Source: JBFWUW01 sp050247075 (lineage in GTDB: Bacteria > Planctomycetota > Planctomycetia > Pirellulales > JBFWUW01). Taken from it: a stretch of 64,000 nucleotides of DNA. The stretch lies in the NCBI GenBank assembly GCA_050247075.1, contig JBFWUW010000005.1, positions 1 to 64,000 on the forward strand. Direction: 5' to 3'. The position numbers were made by a program, and so were the translations under genes. The notes under the pieces are model-generated. The model did not search any database. It had not been told where the DNA came from and worked only from the letters and a program-made list of their open reading frames with translations. Of this stretch, positions 1 through 6,920 are shown one piece after another (the first letter of the stretch is position 1; each line of letters opens with the position of its first letter).

Positions 1-124
1 GCGGGGGTTTGAAAAACCGACTTTTCGAAAACCAATCCACCGAGGCTCGTCTGAGATGTAGGATTCTCAATCAATTCACACAACTTGGAATGCCTCGTAC
101 CGAATCGAGTTAGTCAACAAAGCC
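1..124. mobile_element. End of an IS903-like (IS5 family) insertion sequence
   Basis: The 18 bases at 107-124, read on the minus strand, are GGCTTTGTTGACTAACTC. They match the IS903 terminal inverted repeat as I recall it (GGCTTTGTTGAATAAATC) at 16 of 18 positions. The match begins exactly where homology of the adjacent E1 gene stops. The rest of the element runs off the left edge. A short open frame on the plus strand ends at 61 and could be a transposase C-terminus, but it is too short to identify. The 9-bp target duplication cannot be checked because the other end is outside the window. Confidence 0.6.
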
Positions 125-332
125 AGTCAGACTGTAAATAGCCCTGAGTGGTGACATTGCTGGCATCAACCCGGTCGAAGTCCACCAGTTGCAGGCGTGC
201 CGCGCCGAGCGAGGCCAGTTGCAGCGCCACCTGCCGACCGATGGCTCCCACGCCGATCACGGTCACCAAGGTCGCGGCCAACTGCTGGTGGGGGACCAAC
301 TCAGCTTGCCGGACGAAACGATCGGTCAACAT
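114..332 (-). pseudogene. ThiF/E1-like adenylyltransferase, 5' part only, cut by insertion sequence
   Basis: E1-like enzymes adenylate the C-terminus of a beta-grasp modifier. The visible 72 residues hold the Rossmann start: a GVGAIG loop at about residues 27-32, then LVDFDRVDASNVTTQ at about 49-63, the signature of the ThiF/MoeB/UBA1 fold. The ATG at 332 follows a good AGGAG ribosome site, so the start is secure. After GYLQSD (residue 69) the family pattern stops and the frame reads into the IS-like inverted repeat, ending in a TGA at 114. A full ThiF protein is normally about 240 residues or more, so the catalytic Cys region is missing here. The remainder may lie beyond the insertion, left of the window. 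It is the last visible gene of the conjugation operon, 88 bases after the JAMM peptidase. Confidence 0.85.
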
Positions 333-371
333 GGATGACTCCTGGTGTTGGGGGGATGGCTGATTTGTCCC

Positions 372-394
372 AAAAAGCCGCGTCGCGAGACGCG
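372..394 (-). terminator. Weak intrinsic terminator between JAMM and E1 genes
   Basis: A 6-bp stem, CGCGTC at 379-384 paired with GACGCG at 389-394, with a 4-base loop. On the minus strand it is followed by GGCTTTTTG. It is short, so it is only a moderate candidate for partial termination before the E1 gene. Confidence 0.4.
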
Positions 395-419
395 TGTGTG
401 ATCCATCGAGATCTCTCCG

Positions 420-1082
420 TTAAGGAAGTTGCCGATCTGGGCCTACCCATAGGTCCAGTTCCCAATCATCCAACCGCCTGGCCCGTTCATTGGACCCTGC
501 GGCTGCCGTGGGCCCCGCCGCCGCCAAGGCCGGTCGTGGAACCCACTTTTCGACATGCTTGTCGTACTCCGCCTGCCAGGAGGATAGGTCGCTGGCCGGA
601 AAACGGCCCGAGTAATCGACTTCCGCGCGGAGCCGAAAGTCTCCCCGCCAGCCGCCATTGATGCGTAGCCTGGCATAGGTCTGGCCGCCGCGGGCCAGGA
701 TGAACATCACGGCCCAATCGCAGTCGCTAAACACCCGGTCCCAGGTCTCTTCGTCGGTCAGGCTCGGCTCGGCCGACCTGCCAGGATGGGTGTGCAGCCA
801 GATCCGCCCAAAGCTCTGGGGATGCCGGCCCAGATCGACCTGCCGATCGAAGTAATCGGCAACGGCGGCATCTTGAAACACCACGCTGACCGACGAGCAG
901 ACCTGGTCGACCAGGACAAAATCCTCGATCCGCAACAGGTCATCATCCGAGGAGAGGCCAAAGCCGCCAATTTCGGTCGGTCCCCGGTCACGCAGGTACA
1001 GCAACTTCGCCCAGGCATAAGGGCTGAATCGCAGCGTCGGCTGGGGGCGGGGCTTCTGGTGACGCCAGGTCTTGGTTCTCAT
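420..1082 (-). CDS. JAMM/MPN (JAB) metallopeptidase, deconjugase-like
   Basis: A 220-aa protein with the JAMM zinc-peptidase signature: Glu37 (TEIGG), His97-x-His99 (LHTHPG), then Ser107-x-x-Asp110, with seven residues between His99 and Ser107 as in the canonical motif. Members of this family trim ubiquitin-like precursors or remove them from targets. I chose the ATG at 1082 because a GGAGA site lies 8 bases upstream. The frame is open further, to 1229, but that part does not look like family sequence. The start overlaps the end of the E2-like gene by 95 bases, which suggests translational coupling. The C-terminal 40 residues are Ala/Arg-rich and look disordered. Its place between an E2-like and an E1-like gene supports a role in maturing or removing the modifier at 2112-2333. 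Confidence 0.85.
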   Translation of the reverse strand: MRTKTWRHQKPRPQPTLRFSPYAWAKLLYLRDRGPTEIGGFGLSSDDDLLRIEDFVLVDQVCSSVSVVFQDAAVADYFDRQVDLGRHPQSFGRIWLHTHPGRSAEPSLTDEETWDRVFSDCDWAVMFILARGGQTYARLRINGGWRGDFRLRAEVDYSGRFPASDLSSWQAEYDKHVEKWVPRPALAAAGPTAAAGSNERARRLDDWELDLWVGPDRQLP

Positions 1083-2037
1083 CGGGTGAATTCTCCGGGG
1101 GAAGGTCATCGACGCAGGCGGCGCAACGACCGGCCTGCAAACAGCTTTGGCAGAAATGATGGTCGCAACCTGTGCAGGCCCGCGAGCAAGCCATACAGAC
1201 GTATTGGTCGCAGGTGTGACAGAGGCCACGGCATTCCGAGCAGTACGAATGGCCGCAATCCTCGCAACTTGCGCTGCAATCGAGGCAAATCTGGCTATCG
1301 CAGCGTTCGCAGGAGGTGATGTCGTCGTCCGACATCAGGTCGCCGCAGTCACCGCAGTCGGACCCATGCCATCTTTCCAACGACACGAACGCGCTCGACC
1401 CGTTGTAGGTCTGCAAGACTTGCCGCACGAGGACAAAGAAATCCCACAACCGCCCCTGAGACAAGGCCGCGCGGATGGCATGGTGCCCCTCGCCCTCGCA
1501 AAGGATGCCATCCTGGACGTGGGGATGAATGGTATCGGAGTTGCTGGCGGCCGGGCAGGGATCGAGGGCCATCACGTGATAAGCACGGAACTCGTCGAGT
1601 TGATCGCAGCGGACCACGATCTCGAACCGCCCCAAGGAAACCTCTTCCAAGTGGATCGGCTCCGTGACGACCGACAGTTGGTTTAAACGCAGGTCGATGC
1701 GCAGCTCGGGAAACTCCCTGCCCAGCGCCTGCAGGTCGGCCAGGATGTCCCGCAGGGTGGGGGTGGCGCGGGCCGGCTTGATCGCCTTGCAGATATTGAG
1801 TTCATCTTCCAGCCGCAATCGAACCAAGGAGGCCGCGCGGGCGACCTCCGATGTGACGGACAGTTGGGCCGTCGGCCAAGCACGCTGACGGACAAACTCC
1901 AACCTGACGTTGGCCTGCAGGAGTTGCTGCCAGGCCGCGATGGCTGGCGAGAAATCGGGGGATTCGGTGGATGGGGGGAGTCTGGACTGTAATCGCACGG
2001 CCATGCGCACCATGGTGCGCAGTGAAGGCATGGTCAT
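988..2037 (-). CDS. E2-like protein with C-terminal Cys-rich treble-clef (RING-like) tail
   Basis: A 349-aa protein. Residues 120-215 resemble the ubiquitin-conjugating fold: HPHV at 171-174, then GILC with Cys180, followed by a helix ending LVRQVLQTYN. This copies the HPN...G-x-x-Cys...LL layout of E2 enzymes, making Cys180 the likely thioester residue. Residues 228-308 contain about 20 cysteines in repeated CxxC-x4-CxxC units, suggesting several zinc-binding treble clefs related to RING or B-box modules. Residues 310-349 are acidic and Pro-rich. The two assignments are inferences from motif layout; a structure prediction would test them. If right, one chain combines E2 and E3-like parts. 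An ATG at 2037 has GGAG 11 bases upstream. The gene follows a terminator hairpin and overlaps the JAMM gene. Confidence 0.65.
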   Translation of the reverse strand: MTMPSLRTMVRMAVRLQSRLPPSTESPDFSPAIAAWQQLLQANVRLEFVRQRAWPTAQLSVTSEVARAASLVRLRLEDELNICKAIKPARATPTLRDILADLQALGREFPELRIDLRLNQLSVVTEPIHLEEVSLGRFEIVVRCDQLDEFRAYHVMALDPCPAASNSDTIHPHVQDGILCEGEGHHAIRAALSQGRLWDFFVLVRQVLQTYNGSSAFVSLERWHGSDCGDCGDLMSDDDITSCERCDSQICLDCSASCEDCGHSYCSECRGLCHTCDQYVCMACSRACTGCDHHFCQSCLQAGRCAACVDDLPPENSPDENQDLASPEAPPPADAAIQPLCLGEVAVPA

Positions 2038-2059
2038 GAGGAATTAGCTCCGAGAACAG

Positions 2060-2099
2060 AAAAAAAGCGGGGCCGCCGACAAGCTTGCGGCGGCCCCGC
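2060..2099 (-). terminator. Strong intrinsic terminator after the ubiquitin-like gene
   Basis: An 11-bp perfect GC-rich stem: left arm 2067-2077, right arm 2089-2099. On the minus strand it is followed by seven Ts (2066-2060). It sits 13 bases after the modifier stop codon and before the E2-like start, so most transcripts carrying the modifier should end here. Confidence 0.85.
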
Positions 2100-2111
2100 C
2101 CGATAATAGTG

Positions 2112-2333
2112 TTACGCCGCCCCTTCGATCTTGACCGGCGTGAAGCTGATCCGGTCGCCATCTTGCAGGGCCTGTTCGGCCGAGACGGGCAGACGATTGA
2201 CCCGGATCAGGTAGTTCTGCGGTTTGGAGCCGCCGACTTGGCGCTCGAAGAGTTGCTTGACGGTCGTTCCCTCGGCGACTTCGACGTAATCCGCGAAACC
2301 ACCACCGTCGTTGTTGATCACCAGAATCTTCAT
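2112..2333 (-). CDS. Small beta-grasp ubiquitin-like modifier (ThiS/MoaD type)
   Basis: A 73-aa protein with the strand pattern of the ThiS/MoaD/ubiquitin fold: MKILVIN strand, VEVAEGTTVKQLFE turn and helix, LIRVNRLPV, and the typical ending of L-x-DGDRISFTPVK. Unlike ThiS or ubiquitin it ends IEGAA rather than GG, so one Gly is followed by two Ala. A JAMM peptidase in the same operon could trim it to a terminal Gly, or it may be used as it is. The start ATG at 2333 lacks a strong ribosome site. Placement next to E2-, JAMM- and E1-like genes, not thiamin or molybdopterin genes, argues for protein conjugation, not sulfur transfer. Sulfur carriage is the main alternative. Confidence 0.8.
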   Translation of the reverse strand: MKILVINNDGGGFADYVEVAEGTTVKQLFERQVGGSKPQNYLIRVNRLPVSAEQALQDGDRISFTPVKIEGAA

Positions 2334-2536
2334 ATTGAGCCTGTGGGGAAAGAGGTTAGTTAAGGAGCGTTGCTACGGGGAGTTTTTAAGCAGCGACGTC
2401 TGCGACTGCCGGACCGGTCTGGGAGCTGCGGCCATTCCGACGGTGTTCGCCGGAGATCCTGAATCGCCGCCGGCCACGCCGCTGGCCACCACGGACCAAT
2501 AGCCAGGATGGGCGGCTTGGCGCTTTGGTCCGTGGC
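2334..2536. other. 203-bp spacer between the small 73-aa gene and the modifier
   Basis: No convincing open frame was found on either strand. It probably carries the leader or promoter of the modifier gene, but I could not identify matched -35/-10 boxes. Confidence 0.4.
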
Positions 2537-2758
2537 CTACGCCACGGCCGGGCATACGACTTCCGGGGCCGATGCAACCGCTGCGTCGCGATCGGCCTGG
2601 AGTTGGTCCCAATCGATGACGTAAGGCCCGAGTTGTTCATGGTCCGCATCGGGCACCTCGACGGCCGGATCGGCCAGGAGAAACCCCAGCCGCTTGATGG
2701 TGGAGATCGGTTCGCCCGTGGCCCGCGCCACGGCCTGATACAATTGACGAGTTCGCAT
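2537..2758 (-). CDS. Small conserved-looking protein of unknown function (73 aa)
   Basis: The protein starts MRTRQLYQAVARATGE, which looks like a short helix-turn-helix-like segment, then has an acidic middle and a DWDQLQADRD helix. The ATG at 2758 follows an excellent AAGGAG site at 7 bases, so this start is preferred over the frame's upstream extension. It lies between two hairpin terminators, upstream of the modifier gene. Function is not recognised. A DNA-binding or adaptor role is possible from the N-terminal pattern but is only a guess. Confidence 0.6.
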   Translation of the reverse strand: MRTRQLYQAVARATGEPISTIKRLGFLLADPAVEVPDADHEQLGPYVIDWDQLQADRDAAVASAPEVVCPAVA

Positions 2759-2784
2759 GACAGACTCCTTCAGGAAAAAAGGGG

Positions 2785-2832
2785 GAAACGAAACAACCCC
2801 GTCTTGGGGCCAGCGGGCCGCCAAGACGGGGT
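2785..2832 (-). terminator. Intrinsic terminator-like hairpin between small genes
   Basis: A perfect 12-bp stem: ACCCCGTCTTGG at 2796-2807 pairs with 2821-2832 across a 13-base loop. On the minus strand it is followed by TTGTTTCGTTT. It separates the 88-aa gene (stop 2889) from the 73-aa gene (start 2758). Confidence 0.7.
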
Positions 2833-2888
2833 CAGAGGGAGAGTTCCAGTTGGGCCTCTTCGACGAGTGGCCGATGCCAAGGGGTAGG

Positions 2889-3155
2889 CTATTTACGACG
2901 GCGAGCTCTTGGCCGCGCCGCCGCCCTGGGACGAACAGGCAGGTTGTCCAAGTGATCGGCGATGGCGTCGCAGAGGTTTTCGAGGCCGGACAACATCTCT
3001 CGATCGCCGGCCGTCAACGTAATGCTGGGAGTGTTCCGGCCGCGGCACAGCAGGCGCGCCAGCATGGCCCGCTGGCGACGAAACAAGTGGGTATCAATCG
3101 CCAGGCCGGCCAGGCGAGCGATGGGTGGCCGCATGGCACGCTTTGATCGGCTCAT
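2889..3155 (-). CDS. Small basic protein of unknown function (88 aa)
   Basis: The protein begins MSRSKRAMRPPIARLAG, has a helical centre, and ends in a stretch rich in Arg and Pro (RPRAAARPRARRRK). The ATG at 3155 overlaps the stop of the upstream 94-aa gene as ATGA, a typical coupled arrangement, which is why I reject the longer frame start at 3311. The basic tail suggests nucleic-acid or acidic-partner binding, but no family is recognised. Confidence 0.6.
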   Translation of the reverse strand: MSRSKRAMRPPIARLAGLAIDTHLFRRQRAMLARLLCRGRNTPSITLTAGDREMLSGLENLCDAIADHLDNLPVRPRAAARPRARRRK

Positions 3156-3436
3156 GGGTAGTCTTCTCCCGGTACGATTGGATTGTCGGTTGCCCCCGAG
3201 CAATACAGCCAGTTGGCCGCCAGCCATTCCCGTTCGGCATGGAGCGCCGCACTGCGCAATAAAAAGGGCCCTAGTTGGGGCCCGTTCATGGTCCGCAGGT
3301 CGGCCCACCACTGGCCCGTGTCGTCGGGTTCAACCTGGGAGGCGCGGCGAATGGCCGGCGATCCCAGTACATGCAAGTCGATCGACTCGTCGTACAGGCA
3401 GTGCACCTGGCCGCCGGGAGAAATCAGCAGTTCCAT
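3152..3436 (-). CDS. Small protein of unknown function (94 aa), Trp-rich
   Basis: The protein starts MELLISPGGQVHCLYDE and contains RRASQVEPDDTGQWWADL followed by GPxLGPFLLRSxALxAExxWL. I have an impression of similar short proteins in planctomycetes and on mobile DNA, but no named family. An AGGAG site 7 bases before the ATG at 3436 supports the start. It is 9 bases downstream of the 314-aa gene and overlaps the 88-aa gene, so the three are co-transcribed. Confidence 0.65.
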   Translation of the reverse strand: MELLISPGGQVHCLYDESIDLHVLGSPAIRRASQVEPDDTGQWWADLRTMNGPQLGPFLLRSAALHAEREWLAANWLYCSGATDNPIVPGEDYP

Positions 3437-3445
3437 GGCAGGCTC

Positions 3446-4390
3446 CTATTTGGGATGGCGGACGATCCGCCGACGGGGCCGGTCGACCAGCAAGCCATCC
3501 AAGACCGACTCGACCGCCGACAGTTGGCCAGCCACCCGCTGTCGTAGCGGCTGATCTTCCCGCAATTGCCGCGGTTCGATCCCTCCCACCACTTGCTGGC
3601 ATTGGGCCACCAATCGATCGAGCTGTTCGTTGGAGCGGACATTGAGCGATTGAAACCGGGCGAAGAACTCACGCAGATTGCCGATCGCCGAGTCGCGAAA
3701 CACCTTGGGCTTGCCATCCTCGGCGCCCGATAGGCGCTCGGTGAGGTGGGCCACTAGTTGGGACAACTCCTCCACGAAGGCTTCCTCCGCCAGGCGAACC
3801 GCCTCATCGAAGCGGGCTTGCACCCGTTGGCATTCCTCGCGGTAGAGTTGGGGATGCAGTTCTCTCAAAAAATCGGGGGGTTCCACGCTGGGGAAGTCCC
3901 AACTCACCTCGAACAGGCCGAGCAAGGAGTCGGGATAGTCGCGGGCGTTGAACAGCCTCCCCAGCCGCTGGCGAGCCGCGCTCTTCAGCGCGTCGAAATG
4001 CTCGTCCAGTTCTTCCACGGCCGCCGCCAGTTCGGCTTGGTAGGCCGTCATTTGTACGTCGAAGGCATCGAGCCGATCTTGCCGGATCAAGCGCAGGCCC
4101 GGTTCCGGGTAGGGGAGACTCACGGCCCGCCAGTACGAAACGGCCCGATTGCGGACGGCCGAGACCCCTTTGACGCGCGGGTGGCAGGTGTCGATCAGCT
4201 TCTTGCCGGCCGACAGGAATTGGCCTTCAGCGCCGAAAGCGTCGGCCGCTTCGGCTTTCTGCTCGGGGGTCAAGGTTTTGCGCGTGCCGAACCAGACGAA
4301 ACGGAGGCGGGCCGCGGCCATTTCGGTGCGGAGGCGGCGCGCTGGTGCTGTATCCGTGGCGGCCCGCCTTCGTTCAACCGTTGTGGGCAT
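3446..4390 (-). CDS. Conserved helical protein of unknown function (314 aa), AAA partner candidate
   Basis: The N-terminus has WFGTRKTLTPEQKAEAADAFGA, then SAGKKLIDTCHPRVKGVSAVRN, and the remainder is mostly long charged helices (DEHFDALKSAARQRL, FDEAVRLAEEAFVEELS). The layout resembles DUF3150-type proteins that accompany AAA ATPases, but I cannot confirm that family. An AAAGGAG site 7 bases upstream fixes the ATG at 4390. It lies 47 bases after the AAA ATPase gene and 9 before the next gene. A substrate-adaptor or scaffold role with the ATPase is an inference from context only. Confidence 0.65.
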   Translation of the reverse strand: MPTTVERRRAATDTAPARRLRTEMAAARLRFVWFGTRKTLTPEQKAEAADAFGAEGQFLSAGKKLIDTCHPRVKGVSAVRNRAVSYWRAVSLPYPEPGLRLIRQDRLDAFDVQMTAYQAELAAAVEELDEHFDALKSAARQRLGRLFNARDYPDSLLGLFEVSWDFPSVEPPDFLRELHPQLYREECQRVQARFDEAVRLAEEAFVEELSQLVAHLTERLSGAEDGKPKVFRDSAIGNLREFFARFQSLNVRSNEQLDRLVAQCQQVVGGIEPRQLREDQPLRQRVAGQLSAVESVLDGLLVDRPRRRIVRHPK

Positions 4391-4437
4391 AGGTTACTCC
4401 TTTGATGTGATTGGGAAGTCGAAGAATGACGATGGAT

Positions 4438-5934
4438 TCAATTGGAGGAGGGATCGCGCTGCACACGACGGCGGGAGGAGTTACCTTGAGATTTGGCGCC
4501 TAGAAAGATGCCCGCCTGGTCGGCGGACAGGCAACGTCCGCTGGCCCAGGTGCGAAGCCGCTCGACCGACTCCGCCGCGGTGACAGCGATCGGCACGATG
4601 TTGCGAGCCGCTTCGACCAAGGGGAGGTCAAGCAGCGCCGCCAGACGGCAACATGCTCGAACCTCGGCACCGGTCCAGCCCTCGTCGGGCGGCAGGGGTT
4701 GGGCCGCGTCGAGTTCGAACTGCCGCAAGTACATCCGCCAGATCGCTTGCCGTTCCCGTGAACCGGGCAAATCGAGAAAGAAGATGCCGTCGAACCGTTC
4801 GGCCCGAGACATTTCCGGTGGCAAGCGGCTGATGTCGTTGCAGGTGGCCACGACATAGACATCGCTGGAGTGGTCGTTCATCCAGGTCAGCAGCGTGCCA
4901 AACAACCGTGCGCTGACGCCCGAGTCACCTGCCTGGCCGGACGAAACGCCGGCCAGGGCCTTATCGATCTCATCGCAGAACAAGATGCAGGGCGCCATGG
5001 CGTCGGCGATCTTGAGCGCCTGCCGAATGTTCTGTTCGGTTTGGCCGACGAGCGATCCCAACAAGGCACCGATATCCAGGATCAGGGTTGGGCGGCCCGT
5101 CTCGCTGCCCAGCGCCTTGGCGAAGGCCGACTTGCCCGTGCCGGGCACACCCAGCAGCAGCACGCCTCGTGGACGTTTGGCGGGATTGCCGCGGGCGGGC
5201 TGCAACAACGACCGTTGGCAGAACGCTTTCATGGCCGACAGCCCGCCTAGCGACTCGAACGATTCGCCCCCCCGATGCAACGACAACAGGCCGTTCTTGG
5301 TGAGCGTCTGGGCCTTGAGATCCCAGATCGTCTCGGGTTGCAGGACTCCGTGTCGCACTAGCGCCAAGGCAAAGGCCCCCTCCGCCTCAAAACGTGTCAG
5401 TCCGACGGCGGCATCCAAGATCGAGTCGAGCTTGGCCTCGGCTGGCAGTTCGCCCGCCTCGGTAGCCACGCCCTGGGCGATTTGCAGCAACTGCCGCCGA
5501 TCGGGCAGTTCGTGCTCCAGGATGACGAACATTCGTTCCAGCTCGGGTGGCAACTGCACCACGGGTGCCAGGATCACCAGGAACGTTTGCTGCACCTTGC
5601 CTTGGTGCAATTGTCGCTCCAAGGCCTGCACGATCTCGGCATTCCCCAGAAAGCGATGAAATCCCCGCAGCACCATCAAGGTCGGCTGGCCGGACGAATC
5701 CAAGGTGGCCAAGGCTCGGACGGTGGCCAAGGGATCGTGCGATGAAGCGGATGACTGGTCTTCCACCCCGGGGATGGTCAAGCCACGGTTGAGATCCCAG
5801 TGGGCCAGCCGCCACTGCTGCTCCCGACACAAGGCCTGGATCTCGGCCAGCGCGTCATCGGGCTCCAGAGTCGGAATATAGATGCCGCTAAAAGCGGCCC
5901 GAACATACTCGGCCAGTTGCATGGCAAGGGACAT
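4438..5934 (-). CDS. Ycf46-like AAA+ ATPase
   Basis: A 498-aa protein. The N-terminal half (about 1-225) matches the Ycf46 layout with a degenerate domain (IPTLEPDDALAEIQAL; LMVLRGFHRFL). The C-terminal half holds one AAA module: Walker A GVPGTGKSAFAKALG, Walker B ILFCDEIDKAL, sensor 1 VVATCND, arginine-finger region RAERFDGIFFLDLP, and a C-terminal helical lid. The length fits the cyanobacterial and plastid Ycf46 family (about 500 aa). The ATG at 5934 has TTGGAG 6 bases upstream; an earlier in-frame TTG is rejected. In this operon it may unfold or remodel tagged proteins, but this is inference. Confidence 0.85.
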   Translation of the reverse strand: MSLAMQLAEYVRAAFSGIYIPTLEPDDALAEIQALCREQQWRLAHWDLNRGLTIPGVEDQSSASSHDPLATVRALATLDSSGQPTLMVLRGFHRFLGNAEIVQALERQLHQGKVQQTFLVILAPVVQLPPELERMFVILEHELPDRRQLLQIAQGVATEAGELPAEAKLDSILDAAVGLTRFEAEGAFALALVRHGVLQPETIWDLKAQTLTKNGLLSLHRGGESFESLGGLSAMKAFCQRSLLQPARGNPAKRPRGVLLLGVPGTGKSAFAKALGSETGRPTLILDIGALLGSLVGQTEQNIRQALKIADAMAPCILFCDEIDKALAGVSSGQAGDSGVSARLFGTLLTWMNDHSSDVYVVATCNDISRLPPEMSRAERFDGIFFLDLPGSRERQAIWRMYLRQFELDAAQPLPPDEGWTGAEVRACCRLAALLDLPLVEAARNIVPIAVTAAESVERLRTWASGRCLSADQAGIFLGAKSQGNSSRRRVQRDPSSN

Positions 5935-6263
5935 GACGTACTCCAAGAAAGGAATGAGTGGTACTTGCGCCGGCAGGGTACCGCCGGTCCGGTTGGCTAG
6001 GTCGAATCGCCCTTGCCACGACGACGGAGTCGGCGTTGGTCGGGCGCGTAGCCCTGATGTCGCAGCGTTCGACAGAGAGATGGACCTGAGCTGCGTAACG
6101 CTAGCCAGCCATTACCCGGCCCGTGGCGTTAGCCTGGCTCGCCCACGGCGAGCCAGGTCGCTTCGGACATCAGGTGGGGGAGCTGATTGAACCGGTCCTG
6201 GGCATCGCTTATTCCCACGGCCGAGAGAGGCTCAGGGAAGTGAGCCTGCGTTTGAGAACGGGC
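5935..6263. other. Spacer with decayed small frame and hairpin repeat
   Basis: This stretch lies between the DUF2997-like and AAA genes. On the minus strand it shows two coding-like pieces in different frames. The first follows the DUF2997 stop and contains VGISDAQDRFNQLPHLMSEA, ending at a TAA. The second ends LRRRGKGDST before TAG. A perfect 11-bp hairpin with a 3-base loop (6133-6157, arm CCTGGCTCGCC) lies between them. A small gene broken by a hairpin-repeat insertion is one reading. The alternative is non-coding DNA. Confidence 0.35.
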
Positions 6264-6458
6264 TTACGGGTGCTGTTCCGTCTGCGCAGGCTGAGACTGG
6301 GGCTGCGTGTAAAACTCGGGGGTGAGTTGTTCGGATAACGTGGCCCCCAATGCCCGCCGAATGAACTCGGTAGCCTGCCGACAGTCGGCCCCGGAAAAGC
6401 CGTGCGCTTCCACGCAAGCCTGACCCTCGGTCGTAATCAGTAAGACGATCATCTTCAC
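6264..6458 (-). CDS. DUF2997-like small protein
   Basis: A 64-aa protein: MKMIVLLITTEGQACVEAHGFSGADCRQATEFIRRALG, then a Gln/Pro-rich tail. The pattern of two strands, GFSG-x-x-C and a helix ending in LG matches the DUF2997 family, usually 60-80 aa and found beside DUF1257 genes. The GTG at 6458 overlaps the upstream TGA as GTGA, giving tight coupling. An ATG two codons later at 6452 is also possible. Function in the family is unknown. Confidence 0.75.
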   Translation of the reverse strand: MKMIVLLITTEGQACVEAHGFSGADCRQATEFIRRALGATLSEQLTPEFYTQPQSQPAQTEQHP

Positions 6459-6823
6459 GCGGAACCTCCTACCTGGATGGTGAGCTTGATGGAACCGTCC
6501 GCCAGCGGTTGTTCCAGAACGCCGTGCCCCTGGCGACGGGCCTCTTGCCTGGCCCGTTCGACGGCATACATCTGGAGAAACCGGTCGATCTGAGGGCGGT
6601 CTCCCCACCGCCCCTCAAAGTCGTCAAAGTGTAACTGCCCGCGTTCAGTATCGGCGACGACGGGGTACCGCCATCCCGGCAGTTGGATTTGCCAACCGGT
6701 GGCATCGGACGAAAACAGCCTGGCCGTGCCAAATACCGGCTCGGCCAATTGCAACCGCCGGCAGGCCGCGGCAATCGCCGCTGGATCGCGGACTTCGGTT
6801 TGAATGGTGACAATATGGGACAT
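6455..6823 (-). CDS. DUF1257 (Ycf35-like) protein
   Basis: A 122-aa protein starting MSHIVTIQTEVRDPAAIAAACRRL, a typical DUF1257/Ycf35 opening, with W-x-x-QLPGWRYPVV in the middle, a DFEGRWGD turn, and LxxFLQxYAVERARxxAR followed by a two-strand end. The start is set at the ATG at 6823 because GGAAGAAG lies 5 bases upstream; the ATG at 6835 would place that site inside the gene. Ycf35 is known from cyanobacteria and plastids without a settled function. Here it is the first gene of the train that includes a Ycf46-like ATPase and the conjugation genes. Confidence 0.85.
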   Translation of the reverse strand: MSHIVTIQTEVRDPAAIAAACRRLQLAEPVFGTARLFSSDATGWQIQLPGWRYPVVADTERGQLHFDDFEGRWGDRPQIDRFLQMYAVERARQEARRQGHGVLEQPLADGSIKLTIQVGGSA

Positions 6824-6846
6824 GACTTCTTCCATGTGAAGTGGAC

Positions 6847-6879
6847 AAAAAAACGAGGAATGCCAAAGGGCATTCCTCG
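6847..6879 (-). terminator. Strong intrinsic terminator after the serine recombinase
   Basis: An 11-bp perfect stem (CGAGGAATGCC at 6854-6864 with 6869-6879) and a 4-base loop, followed on the minus strand by a run of seven Ts. It insulates the conjugation operon from recombinase transcription, so that operon needs its own promoter in the short space before 6823. No clear promoter boxes were identified. Confidence 0.9.
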
Positions 6880-6920
6880 TTAACCTGGAAAATGATCTCC
6901 AAATCGAAACTTACGCAACG

